Shown here one piece after another: positions 26,362-35,201 of a stretch of DNA of 64,000 nucleotides. Both the position numbers and the translations under genes were made by a program. Origin of the DNA: Treponema sp. (GTDB lineage: Bacteria > Spirochaetota > Spirochaetia > Treponematales > Breznakiellaceae); contig JAISCC010000148.1 of assembly GCA_031265845.1 (NCBI GenBank), forward strand, positions 1 through 64,000, written 5' to 3'. The notes beneath the pieces are model-generated. The model was not told where the DNA came from, did not search any database, and was given only the letters and a program-made list of their open reading frames with translations. How positions within the stretch are numbered: the stretch's first letter is position 1; every line of letters begins with the position of its first letter.

Positions 26362-27294
26362 ATGAGTTTTAAATCTTATGTGGCAAAGAGAAAAAACCGG
26401 TTCAGCGAGCTTCTGCAACAAATCGGGAGGGCCAAGACATGTTATCTTTTTTTATTGCCGTATGCGGTTGTATTCGCGCTTTTTGTTGTGGCGCCGCTGA
26501 TTGTTTCGATTTTTTACAGTTTCACGTATTACAACATCCTTGAAACGCCCAAGTTTATTGGACTGCGCAACTACATCAACCTGCTTTTGGGCGACGATGT
26601 ATTTCTAACTGCGGTGAAAAACACGTTTATACTCGCCGCAATCACAGGTCCAATCGGCTATCTCGCGTCCTTCCTGTTCGCGTGGTTCATCTACGAATTG
26701 CCGCGCTACATTCGCGCGTTTGTAACGCTGATCTTCTATGCGCCCTCCATTTCAGGATCCGTGTACATAATTTGGGCGATTATTTTTTCCGGCGACGCCT
26801 ACGGCTACATAAACGGGTTGCTGATGCAGATCGGCATAATCGATCAACCGGTGTTGTGGCTGACGGATCCAAACTATATGATGCCGGTTATGATCGTCGT
26901 CGTCCTGTGGATGAGTTTGGGTACGGGCTTTCTGGCGTTTATCGCGGGGCTTTCCACCATTGACGAAAGTCAGTACGAGGCGGGCATCATGGATGGCATA
27001 ACGAATCGCTGGCAGGAACTGTGGTACATCACCCTGCCGAACATGAAAGGCATGTTGCTGTTCGGCGCGGTCATGGCAATCACCCAGTCCTTCGGCATCG
27101 CGGATGTAACGACCGCGTTGTGCGGTTTCCCTAGCACCGACTACGCGGTGCATACGGTGGTAAACCATCTTGTGGACTACGGTTCAATCCGGTTTGAAAT
27201 GGGGTACGCTTCCGCCATCGCAACGTTGCTGTTTCTCGCCATGATTTTGTGCAATAAAGCGGTTCAGAAGATGTTGAGCCGGGTCGGAACTTGA
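26362..27294 (+). CDS. Sugar ABC transporter permease (MalF/LacF type)
   Basis: The 310-aa inner-membrane protein has six predicted helices, beginning CYLFLLPYAVVFALFVVAPL. It carries the EAA loop contacting the ATPase, seen as DESQYEAGIMDGITNRWQEL followed by WYITLPNMKG. A GGAG RBS lies upstream. It follows the large binding protein by 22 bp and precedes the second permease by 10 bp, so these three form one importer. No ATP-binding protein is encoded in the cluster; a shared MsmK/MalK-type ATPase encoded elsewhere is the likely partner. Confidence 0.93.
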   Translation: MSFKSYVAKRKNRFSELLQQIGRAKTCYLFLLPYAVVFALFVVAPLIVSIFYSFTYYNILETPKFIGLRNYINLLLGDDVFLTAVKNTFILAAITGPIGYLASFLFAWFIYELPRYIRAFVTLIFYAPSISGSVYIIWAIIFSGDAYGYINGLLMQIGIIDQPVLWLTDPNYMMPVMIVVVLWMSLGTGFLAFIAGLSTIDESQYEAGIMDGITNRWQELWYITLPNMKGMLLFGAVMAITQSFGIADVTTALCGFPSTDYAVHTVVNHLVDYGSIRFEMGYASAIATLLFLAMILCNKAVQKMLSRVGT

Positions 27295-27304
27295 GGGAGA
27301 GGAA

Positions 27305-28192
27305 ATGGTGAAAAAGGCTCCTAAGAAAAAATTAATGAAAAAGCTGCATAACAGAAGACCAAACCGGTCTCTGGGAGGCGATATCTTTATCGGCGTCATC
27401 CTTACGATTTTCGGGTTGTTTTTCGCGTATCCACTTCTGTACGCGATCAACAACGCTTTCAAACCGCTGAACGAGATATTCCTGTTTCCACCCAAGTTGT
27501 TTGTTCAACAGCCCACCATGAACAACTTCCAGGATCTGTTCATCATAATGAGCAAATCCTGGGTGACATTCTCGCGGTACATATTCAACACCGTGTTCAT
27601 CACCTTCGGCGGGACGCTCGGACTTGTCATCCTCGCTTCAATGGGCGCGTTTGTTGTCTCAAAGTACGTGTTTCCGGGCGGCAAGCTATTCTTCTCTCTC
27701 GTCATTACCACGCTTATGTTTTCCGGTTATGTAACGGCGATTCCAAATTATTTGATTATGACGAGGCTCGGTTGGGTGGACACGTACCTCGCGGTCATTA
27801 TTCCCGCGTTTGCCATGCCTATGGGCTTCTTCCTGTTAAAGCAGTTTATTGACACCATACCGAACACGCTCATTGAGGCGGCGAAAGTCGACGGCGCGGG
27901 CGAGGCGCGGATATTCGCGCAAATCATCATGCCGATGATTAAACCGGCATGGCTGACGGTTATGATCTTTTCCGTTCAGAACCTTTGGAACGCCCGCGCC
28001 TCCAATTTCATCTATTCTGAGCAGTTGAAGACCCTGCCCTACGCGCTGGGGCAGATTATCACCGCAGGCGTGGCGAGAGCCGGCGTCGGCGCTGCGGTCA
28101 CCTTGTTTGTTATGATCGTTCCTCTGGTTCTGTTCATTTTGTGCCAGAGCAATGTTCTTCAAACGATGGCGAATTCCGGCATCAAGGAGTAA
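27305..28192 (+). CDS. Carbohydrate ABC transporter permease (MalG type)
   Basis: The 295-aa protein starts with a basic N-terminus and a first helix near residues 32-52 (GVILTIFGLFFAYPLLYAIN). It contains the MalG-family FVVSKYVFPGGKLFFSLVIT stretch and an EAA loop, IEAAKVDGAGEARIFAQIIM, followed by PMIKPAWLTVMIF. It pairs with the preceding LacF-type permease. The ATG is preceded by GGGAGAGG. The gene is intact and of normal length. Confidence 0.93.
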   Translation: MVKKAPKKKLMKKLHNRRPNRSLGGDIFIGVILTIFGLFFAYPLLYAINNAFKPLNEIFLFPPKLFVQQPTMNNFQDLFIIMSKSWVTFSRYIFNTVFITFGGTLGLVILASMGAFVVSKYVFPGGKLFFSLVITTLMFSGYVTAIPNYLIMTRLGWVDTYLAVIIPAFAMPMGFFLLKQFIDTIPNTLIEAAKVDGAGEARIFAQIIMPMIKPAWLTVMIFSVQNLWNARASNFIYSEQLKTLPYALGQIITAGVARAGVGAAVTLFVMIVPLVLFILCQSNVLQTMANSGIKE

Positions 28193-28206
28193 GGAGGGAC
28201 ACCGAT

Positions 28207-29775
28207 ATGAAGTTTCCATTATTTTCAAAATTGTTGGATGCGTCAAAAATGCATGAGGCGTTGGCGGCGGAGCCGTTAGCGGAGCTATTGGGTCAGCCAG
28301 AGCCGTTCTCTTTATGCGACGCCACAAGAATCGTGATTGCGCTCGGTTTTATCCTGCTTTTTGCGCCGCTTGCATCTCCCCTCTTCGCGGACGTGGCGAC
28401 GAACTATTCGTACAACTACGACTACTGGAACGAACAGGTCGTTTCGCCCGATCCGTACCATGTGAGCGCCTATTTTGTGGGAGATGATTTTGGCGTCGGG
28501 AATTTCCGCGATCCCCAGGGCTTGTTTATTAAAGACAACCGCATCTACATCTGCGATTCCGGCAACAACCGGATCGTGCAGCTTGAGGTGAAACCGGACG
28601 GCTCCTATGATCTTGCACGGATCATCAATTCGTTCTGGATTGGCGAAGAGGAGAGCGCGTTCAATTACCCGTCCGATCTGTTTGAAACTACGGAAGGCGA
28701 GCTTTTTATCTGCGATACGAACAACCACAGGGTCGTCCGGCTTGACAAGGACGCGAACTACATCGCTTCAATAATAAAACCGGTTGATGAAAGTTTTGAC
28801 GCGAATGTGGAATTCCTTCCGACGAAATTAATCGTTGATCATGCGGGGCGCATATTCCTGCAAGCGAGGAACGTCAACAAGGGGCTTATGGAATTTGACA
28901 AAAACGGCGTTTTTGTGGGGTTCATGGGGGCGAATAAGGTGTGGGTCAACCCTGTCGACTATATATGGAAGTTGATTTCCACTCAGGCGCAACGAGCGCG
29001 GATGGATCTGTTCATCCCCACGGAATATAACAACCTCTGCCTTGACAACGACGGCTTCATCTACGTGACAAACAGCAGCAGTTGGTACATAGCCTCAATA
29101 CGCAGGCTTAACGCAATGGGGCAGGACATTCTGATACGGAACGGGTACGAAGACCCGGTGGGCGATCTTTCGTTCGGCAACGCGGGCGGTGTCAGCGGGT
29201 CGTCCAAGTTTATTGATGTGGCGGCGCTGGACAACGACAGTTACGCCTGCATTGACCGTACTCGTGGACGCATTTTCATGTACGACTTTCAGGGAAACCT
29301 GCTGTATGCATTCGGCGGACTCGGCAATTATAAAGGTTACTTTTTGCTTCCGGTCGCCATTGACAAAATGGGCTATTCGATCTTCGCGCTTGATTCACGC
29401 GCCGCGACGCTCACCCGATTCGACTTGACTACGTACGGCTTGCTCATCAATGAGGCGTTGGATGAATATAAGGCGGGGCGGTATGAAGTGTCTGCGGAGA
29501 AATGGGAACAGGTGCTGAAAATGAACGGCAATTACGACCTCGCGTACATCGGCATTGGCCGCGCCGCGCTTCGGCAGGGCGACTATGTGAAGGCGATGGA
29601 ATACTACAAGTTGAAGCGGGACGATAAGGGCTATGGCAAAGCGTTTCAGTTTTACCGCAAACAATGGATGGAAGAAAATTTGTGGAAAATACTCCTTGTC
29701 CTTGCCATTGCCATTATTGTTCCCAAATTGGTTAAAAGCATACTGAAATTCCGCAAGGAGGTCATGGAAGAATGA
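28207..29775 (+). CDS. Membrane-anchored NHL-repeat and TPR protein
   Basis: The ATG at 28207 follows AAGGAGGGACACC; the longer ORF start in the track lies inside the permease gene. The 522-aa product has an N-terminal hydrophobic segment (IVIALGFILLFAPLASPLFA), an extracellular domain with NHL-type propeller blades (GNFRDPQGLFIKDNRIYICD, YPSDLFETTEGELFICDTNN), a TPR pair near residues 420-490, and a C-terminal helix ILLVLAIAIIVPKLV with a short cytoplasmic tail. NHL propellers bind ligands, including glycans. It sits between permeases and the Yip1 gene and overlaps the latter by 4 bp, so it is probably an accessory part of the uptake system. Confidence 0.82.
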   Translation: MKFPLFSKLLDASKMHEALAAEPLAELLGQPEPFSLCDATRIVIALGFILLFAPLASPLFADVATNYSYNYDYWNEQVVSPDPYHVSAYFVGDDFGVGNFRDPQGLFIKDNRIYICDSGNNRIVQLEVKPDGSYDLARIINSFWIGEEESAFNYPSDLFETTEGELFICDTNNHRVVRLDKDANYIASIIKPVDESFDANVEFLPTKLIVDHAGRIFLQARNVNKGLMEFDKNGVFVGFMGANKVWVNPVDYIWKLISTQAQRARMDLFIPTEYNNLCLDNDGFIYVTNSSSWYIASIRRLNAMGQDILIRNGYEDPVGDLSFGNAGGVSGSSKFIDVAALDNDSYACIDRTRGRIFMYDFQGNLLYAFGGLGNYKGYFLLPVAIDKMGYSIFALDSRAATLTRFDLTTYGLLINEALDEYKAGRYEVSAEKWEQVLKMNGNYDLAYIGIGRAALRQGDYVKAMEYYKLKRDDKGYGKAFQFYRKQWMEENLWKILLVLAIAIIVPKLVKSILKFRKEVMEE

Positions 29776-30440
29776 ATGGAGCGATTCAACTCATAATGGA
29801 CAAGCCAAAATGGGCGCGTTTGGGGACAACACTCAAATACGCGCTATATGTTATAACGCATCCATTTGACGGGTTTTGGGATTTGACGCATGAAAAACGG
29901 GGTTCTCTTGCGGCTGCAAATGTTATCACTGTGGTGATGGTGTTGGTTGAAGTGTTGCGTCTCACCTTAACCAATTTTCAGTTTGTTTCTATAAATATGG
30001 AATATTTTAACGTCATCACTGTGGCGCTCCGTATCCTTCTGCCGCTTTTCTTGTGGACGGTCGCGAATTGGAGCCTTACGACTTTGATGGACGGCAAAGG
30101 TCACCTGCTTGAAATCTATATGGCGACGGCGTACGCATTCACCCCGTACATTATTATCAATGCGGCTATGATAGCGCTAAGCCAGTTTATTACAGCACAG
30201 GAAGGCTCCGTCTATTACGTCTTAACCAGCTTTGCGCTTGTGTGGTCGGTTCTGCTGGTGTTGGCGGCGATGATGATGGTTCATAGCTACAGCGCCGCGA
30301 AAGCGATTCTTTCCAGTCTGCTTTCTATAATAGCGATGGGCGTTATGGTGTTTATCTTTCTTATGTTTTTTAGTCTTATTAGCGATGCGATAGCCTATTT
30401 CATATCGCTGTACAAAGAAATTGCTTTCAGGCTGACGTAG
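29772..30440 (+). CDS. Yip1-family membrane protein
   Basis: The 222-aa protein has five hydrophobic helices (for example NVITVVMVLVEVLRLTL, ITVALRILLPLFLWTVANW, YIIINAAMIALSQFI). Its LMDGKGHLLEIYMATAYAFTPY motif is typical of bacterial YIP1-domain proteins. The function of bacterial members is unknown. In Gram-positive bacteria they often sit beside DUF5696 and sugar-transport genes, as here, which suggests a shared role in glycan use. Its ATG overlaps the stop of the preceding gene (ATGA), implying translational coupling. Confidence 0.82.
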   Translation: MNGAIQLIMDKPKWARLGTTLKYALYVITHPFDGFWDLTHEKRGSLAAANVITVVMVLVEVLRLTLTNFQFVSINMEYFNVITVALRILLPLFLWTVANWSLTTLMDGKGHLLEIYMATAYAFTPYIIINAAMIALSQFITAQEGSVYYVLTSFALVWSVLLVLAAMMMVHSYSAAKAILSSLLSIIAMGVMVFIFLMFFSLISDAIAYFISLYKEIAFRLT

Positions 30441-30449
30441 GAGAGGGAC

Positions 30450-33020
30450 ATGAAAAAGAATTTAACGCCGGTTTTGCAACCGGTTTTACGGGTTTTGCTG
30501 GCGTTTGCCATAGTGGGAGCGGTTTTCATTTCAATCTCCTGCAACAAGGTGAAAACGGAAGACAGAAGGATCCAGTGGTACGAATGGGACGGCAATGAAC
30601 AAGAAGTGACGCTCCAAAACAATCAGCTTGAACTGCGTTTTTTCCCAAAAACCACTGGCTTCGCGCTGACGGACAAAACCACCGGAACGGTATGGCATTC
30701 CACTCCGGAAGACGCGGGAAGCGATCCCATCGCGGACGGCTTGACGAAACAGATATTGCAATCGCAATTTACATTGGTTTACTCGGATGACGCGGGCGTG
30801 GGTGTAACATTGCCGAATTCCAGATACAGCATTGAAAAAGGCATGTTTGAATACGCTGTGGTTGACGGCGGGCTTGAGGTGAGCTATACGGTCGGCAATG
30901 TGGCGCGTGTTTTCTACATTCCAAAAGCGATTCGGGAAGCGCGCTTCGTTGATTTCCTTGAAAAAATGGAGAAATCGGATCGTGACAAGGTTGAAGGAAG
31001 CTACCGTCTGTACGACATCAACAGACTTCGCGCCAATGACAACAAAGACGCGCTTCTTGCGTCGTACCCGGATTTAGAAGATGAAAAGGTGTACGTGCTG
31101 AGGGACACCACGCAGGATTTTATGAAGGCGCAAATTGACGACCTGCTCGCCTCGGTTGGGTATACAATAGAAGATTACGAGGAAGACGCCGTACGGTACA
31201 ACGCGTCGGCTGAGCCTGAAAGACCCGTGTTTAACGTAACCATCCGCTACGAATTAGATGGCAACGCTCTTGTGGTGAGCGTTCCGTTTGACAAATTGGC
31301 GTTTAGGCCTTCATTCCCTATAACTCAATTGAGCCTTTTGCCGTATTTCGGCGCGGGCGGCGTTCAGGACGAGGGGTATCTGCTTGTGCCGGACGGAAGC
31401 GGCGCGCTTATCAATTTCAACAATGGCAAACAGGGTCAGCTTGCGTACAACAACTACGTGTACGGCTGGGATGCGGGCATGTTCCGTGAAGCGATCATCC
31501 ACGACAACAAGGGGCCGTTTCCGGCGTTCGGCGTCCAGAAAAACGGCGCCGCGCTTCTGTGCGTGATCGAAGAAGGCGCTTCTTACGCAAGCGTCAGGGC
31601 GGATGTTTCCGGCAGAAGCAGCTCCTATAACAACGTATACGGACAGTACGCCGTCATACACGGAGCGAGTCTGGATATTTCGGCGAAATCCGACAAAGCC
31701 GTGTACATGTACCAGACGCAACTTCCGGCAGGCGAGCGGATCGTTCAGCGGTACATACTCTGCGCTGAAGACTCGTATGCCGGAATGGCGAAAGAATTCA
31801 GAAAGCGCCTGCTTGCGAAAGAGAAAGGGCTAAACAACGAAATCGATGGCGGCGCGCCTGTCGCGGTGGAGATCATTGGCGCGGTGAACAAGACTCAGCA
31901 TCGAGTTGGCGTTCCTTTTGACCTGCCGTTAAAGCTCACTTCATACGAAGAAGCGGAAGGAATGGTGGAAGATTTCGCCGCTTTCGGCTGGAAAAACGTG
32001 AACGTCAAGATGATCGGCTGGTTTAACGGTAGCGTCGAGCATTCGGTTCCGTCGAATGTTCGCCTGATTTCCGAATTGGGCGGCAAAAATACATTCATAC
32101 GCCTTGTTTCCACAGCGCGTGACTTTGGCTTCAAATTATACGCCGAGTCCGATTTCCTCCATATGTACGACAACAGCCCTTTTGACACGTTCAGCCTGTA
32201 TACGGACGCGGCGCGGTACGTCACCCGCAAGCGGATAGAAAGCTATCCCTACAGCTTCGTCTGGTTCGGCGAGCGGAAAAATTGGGGCAAGATCAATTAT
32301 ATGGCGACGCCTCTTTATATGAAAGAACTCATCCAGAACTTTAGGGAGAAAACCGGAAAATTGGGCGTAACAAACATCGCGTTCAGAACAATCGGCGCGA
32401 AACTCGGCGGCGATTACTATGAGAAACGGTTTGTAAGCCGCGAGGCGTCCATGAACATGCAAAAGGAGACGCTTGCCGAATTAAAAGGAAAGGGGAGGGG
32501 AGTCCTCGTGAATACGGGCTTTCTGTACACCGCGCCGTACGCTGATTTCATCACTGATGTCCCGCTTGTGGATCAGGCGTTTGGCATCACCGACGTATCG
32601 GTGCCTTTCTATCAAATCGTTCTGCATGGGCTTGTACCCTTTGCCGGGCGGGCGATCAATCTCGCCGAGGATTACCGGCTCAATTTGCTGAAATCCATTG
32701 AGGGAGGCGCCGGTTTGTACTTCAGTTTTATGACTGAGGACAGCGCCATTCTTCAGGAAACAAAATTCAGACAATTTTACGCCAATGAGTACGGAAAATG
32801 GGTGGGCGATGCAAACGCCATCTATCAGCGGTTTGCGCGTGATTTTGATGGGTTGTTCAATCAAAAGATTGACAACCACGAAATACTCGCGCCGAATATA
32901 ACGCTGACCGTATATGAGAATGGAACCAAGGTTCTGGTGAACGCAAGCAAAACGAGTTGCAACTATGAAGGCAAAAACATAGCCTCGTATGATTATGCGG
33001 TAATAAAGCAGGAGGAATAG
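30450..33020 (+). CDS. DUF5696-type lipoprotein, probable glycan-processing protein
   Basis: The 856-aa protein has a signal ending in an SISC lipobox (FAIVGAVFISISC), then an N-terminal beta-rich domain (NNQLELRFFPKTTGFALTDK, TVWHSTPED). A large domain with a TIM-barrel-like character follows, around residues 480-740 (FGWKNVNVKMIGWFNG, DFGFKLYAESDFLHMYDN, GVLVNTGFLYTAPYADF). The order and flanking genes match DUF5696 proteins next to Yip1 and sugar permeases. These look like distant glycoside-hydrolase-fold proteins, but I know of no proven activity. It should be anchored on the outer face of a membrane and may process the oligosaccharide that this cluster imports. Confidence 0.8.
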   Translation: MKKNLTPVLQPVLRVLLAFAIVGAVFISISCNKVKTEDRRIQWYEWDGNEQEVTLQNNQLELRFFPKTTGFALTDKTTGTVWHSTPEDAGSDPIADGLTKQILQSQFTLVYSDDAGVGVTLPNSRYSIEKGMFEYAVVDGGLEVSYTVGNVARVFYIPKAIREARFVDFLEKMEKSDRDKVEGSYRLYDINRLRANDNKDALLASYPDLEDEKVYVLRDTTQDFMKAQIDDLLASVGYTIEDYEEDAVRYNASAEPERPVFNVTIRYELDGNALVVSVPFDKLAFRPSFPITQLSLLPYFGAGGVQDEGYLLVPDGSGALINFNNGKQGQLAYNNYVYGWDAGMFREAIIHDNKGPFPAFGVQKNGAALLCVIEEGASYASVRADVSGRSSSYNNVYGQYAVIHGASLDISAKSDKAVYMYQTQLPAGERIVQRYILCAEDSYAGMAKEFRKRLLAKEKGLNNEIDGGAPVAVEIIGAVNKTQHRVGVPFDLPLKLTSYEEAEGMVEDFAAFGWKNVNVKMIGWFNGSVEHSVPSNVRLISELGGKNTFIRLVSTARDFGFKLYAESDFLHMYDNSPFDTFSLYTDAARYVTRKRIESYPYSFVWFGERKNWGKINYMATPLYMKELIQNFREKTGKLGVTNIAFRTIGAKLGGDYYEKRFVSREASMNMQKETLAELKGKGRGVLVNTGFLYTAPYADFITDVPLVDQAFGITDVSVPFYQIVLHGLVPFAGRAINLAEDYRLNLLKSIEGGAGLYFSFMTEDSAILQETKFRQFYANEYGKWVGDANAIYQRFARDFDGLFNQKIDNHEILAPNITLTVYENGTKVLVNASKTSCNYEGKNIASYDYAVIKQEE

Positions 33021-33021
33021 T

Positions 33022-33945
33022 ATGGAGAGAAATAATCTGACGCTTGAAACCAAAAACGCTATAGCGGGCTATCTTTTCATATTGCCGTTTCTTATTGGAT
33101 TCTTGGCGTTTATGGTGTTTCCTATTATAGAGTCGGTGAGGATGATATTCAGCGATGTCAGAATCGACACGGTGAAGCAGGGGTTTTCCATGACCTTTAC
33201 GGGCTTGGCAAACCTGAACAAGGTCTTTTTTATTGACGCGGAATTCAACCGCATGTTGGTTGAAGAATTGGGGCGCATGGTGCTGATTGTGCCGGCGGAA
33301 CTCATTTTCAGCCTTTTTGTCGCGTTGATTCTGAATCAGGAGTTTAAGGCGAGGGGATTTGTACGCGCGGTTTTCTTCCTACCGGTTATTCTGTCATCGG
33401 GCATTATGATTGGACTTGAGACGAACAATACGCTTTTAAACGGCATGGCTGAAATGATACGGGACGGCAATACGATGAAGGCGTCTGTCACTAGCGTGCT
33501 TGAGGATATCCTTGTCGTTTCCGAAGGGTCCGGAGACAACGCGGTGGCCGATTTTATGGGCTATATTTTCGCGGTCGTCAATCAGGTTTACGATATTGCG
33601 ATGGCGTCCGGCATACAGATCATCATCTTCCTGTCAGCGTTGCAGTCAATCTCGCCAAGCGTGTATGAAGCGGCGGATATTGAAGGCGCGACTAAATGGG
33701 AAAGTTTCTGGAAAGTGACATTTCCCATGGTAAGCCCGTTGATACTGGTCAATATCATCTACAGCGTGGTGGATTATTTCATAAGAACGGACAATACGAT
33801 AATGACAAAAATACGTACAACACTTATGCAACGTCTGGAATACGGCTTTGCGACGGCGATGGCGTGGGTATACTTCCTGGCTGTCATCATCATTCTCGGC
33901 GTCGTGGCGTTTGTCATTTCAAAGAAGGTGTACTACTATGAATAA
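33022..33945 (+). CDS. Sugar ABC transporter permease (LacF type, second set)
   Basis: The 307-aa protein starts NAIAGYLFILPFLIGFLAFM and has six predicted helices. It carries an EAA loop VYEAADIEGATKWESFWKVT followed by FPMVSPLILVNIIYS. Between helices it has an unusual insert of about 45 residues (ETNNTLLNGMAEMIRDGNTM to DFMGYIF) in place of a short periplasmic loop. It starts one base after the DUF5696 gene stop, with the RBS GGAGG inside that gene. It overlaps the next permease by 8 bp. It forms the second importer of the cluster. Confidence 0.92.
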   Translation: MERNNLTLETKNAIAGYLFILPFLIGFLAFMVFPIIESVRMIFSDVRIDTVKQGFSMTFTGLANLNKVFFIDAEFNRMLVEELGRMVLIVPAELIFSLFVALILNQEFKARGFVRAVFFLPVILSSGIMIGLETNNTLLNGMAEMIRDGNTMKASVTSVLEDILVVSEGSGDNAVADFMGYIFAVVNQVYDIAMASGIQIIIFLSALQSISPSVYEAADIEGATKWESFWKVTFPMVSPLILVNIIYSVVDYFIRTDNTIMTKIRTTLMQRLEYGFATAMAWVYFLAVIIILGVVAFVISKKVYYYE

Positions 33946-34945
33946 TATATTGGAAAAAATCGAGCGGTTTTTGGAGCAAAACCGCGCTTCAAAAGGAATC
34001 CTTCTTAAAAAGAAGACAGGAGACGTTTTATTCAAAGCATGCCGCGCCTTATTGCTGTTCGGGCTTTGTTTTCTTATCCTACAGCCGCTTTTAGACAAAT
34101 TGAGCATATCCTTTATGGCGCGGCAGGACCTGTACGACCCGACTGTAATAAGCATACCACGGCACTTCACGCTGGAGAATTTCGGGTTGGCGAGTCAATT
34201 GATGAACTTTTTTCCCTCGCTTCTCAGGACGCTTATTCTGGTTGTCGTCAGCGCGACGTTGCAAATCGCCGCATGTACGCTCGCGGGCTATGGATTTGCG
34301 CGTTTCAAATTTCCCCTGAAAAATTTCTGGTTCACCTGCGTCATGCTTATCATTGTAGTGCCGCCACAGACAATAATGGCGCCTCTGTACCTGAATTTCC
34401 GGTTTTTCGACATATTCGGACTTATCCGTGGGTTGACCGGCAAACCGATTAACATGTTGAACAGCGTAGCGGGGTATTTGTTGCTGTCAGTGACGGGCAT
34501 GGGCTTAAAGAGCGGCTTGTATATCTTTATGCTCAGGCAGTTCTTCCGCAGTATGCCGAAAGAACTTGAAGAAGCCGCGTTTATAGACGGATGCGGCAGG
34601 CTCAGGACGTTTGGCGAGATTATTCTCCCCGATGCCGCGCCTATGGTTACGTCGTGTTTTTTATTCTCCTTCGTATGGCAATGGACGGATTCATTTTACT
34701 CCGGACTTTTCCTGACGACGTATAGGGTGCTTGCCGCCCAGCTTGGCGCGGTTTCCGACCGTCTGCGCGAATGGTGGGAGCAAAGCGTCGGTTATGCAAG
34801 CGGCGCCTTGCCGCCAGTCGGGTATATGCAGGCGATCATCGCCACCGGCATGTTGATGAGCCTTATACCGCTTATAATCCTGTACCTTCTAGCCCAAAAA
34901 GCGTTTGTTCAGAGTTTGAGCCGGACGGGTATTACGGGCATGTAG
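33938..34945 (+). CDS. Carbohydrate ABC transporter permease (MalG type, second set)
   Basis: The ATG at 33938 overlaps the preceding stop (TACTATGAATAA), and AAGAAGG lies upstream; the longer track start is not credible. The 335-aa protein has MalG topology with an EAA loop EEAAFIDGCGRLRTFGEIIL followed by PDAAPMVTSCFLF. A long N-terminal cytoplasmic extension of about 35 residues precedes the first helix. A loop with GLIRGLTGKPINMLNSVAGY between helices is longer than usual. It pairs with the LacF-type gene just upstream. Confidence 0.92.
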   Translation: MNNILEKIERFLEQNRASKGILLKKKTGDVLFKACRALLLFGLCFLILQPLLDKLSISFMARQDLYDPTVISIPRHFTLENFGLASQLMNFFPSLLRTLILVVVSATLQIAACTLAGYGFARFKFPLKNFWFTCVMLIIVVPPQTIMAPLYLNFRFFDIFGLIRGLTGKPINMLNSVAGYLLLSVTGMGLKSGLYIFMLRQFFRSMPKELEEAAFIDGCGRLRTFGEIILPDAAPMVTSCFLFSFVWQWTDSFYSGLFLTTYRVLAAQLGAVSDRLREWWEQSVGYASGALPPVGYMQAIIATGMLMSLIPLIILYLLAQKAFVQSLSRTGITGM

Positions 34946-34952
34946 TCTGGAT

Positions 34953-34979
34953 GCGGGAAATTTCACCGAAATTTCCCGC
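34953..34979 (+). terminator. Perfect 11-bp hairpin just after the second permease
   Basis: GCGGGAAATTT (34953-34963) and AAATTTCCCGC (34969-34979) pair perfectly with a 5-nt loop, eight bases after the stop codon. There is no T-run, so it may protect the mRNA 3' end or attenuate read-through into the following binding-protein gene. Confidence 0.55.
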
Positions 34980-35061
34980 CGTATTAATGAGGCTTTTTCA
35001 AAACTAGTCAAGACAGAAGCGAGCCTTCGTTCAAACCAATGCAACGTTTAAGATGCCGCGC

Positions 35062-35076
35062 CGAACCGCAGGTTCG
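35062..35076. repeat. CGAACC-GCA-GGTTCG dispersed palindrome
   Basis: This hairpin, followed by CGCG, occurs here and twice near 63540-63566. In both places an AGGCTTTTTCAAA motif is close by (34989 and 63588), so a composite dispersed repeat is likely. Confidence 0.5.
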
Positions 35077-35143
35077 CGTTTGTTGGGCGGAGGCTCATTA
35101 TAAAGGAAAATATCGCTTTAGGGTGATTTTTTCATACTTAGGG

Positions 35144-35167
35144 AAAAAACCGGATGGTTTTTTTATA
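35144..35167 (+). terminator. A/T-type terminator hairpin before the second binding protein
   Basis: AAAAAACC (35144-35151), a GGAT loop, and GGTTTTTT (35156-35163) are followed by TATAAAT. This is a small intrinsic-terminator shape about 40 bp upstream of the binding-protein ATG, and it could separate the two transcripts or set their ratio. Confidence 0.5.
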
Positions 35168-35201
35168 AATCGCTTTTATTGTAGATAGTCAGGAGGAAGA
35201 T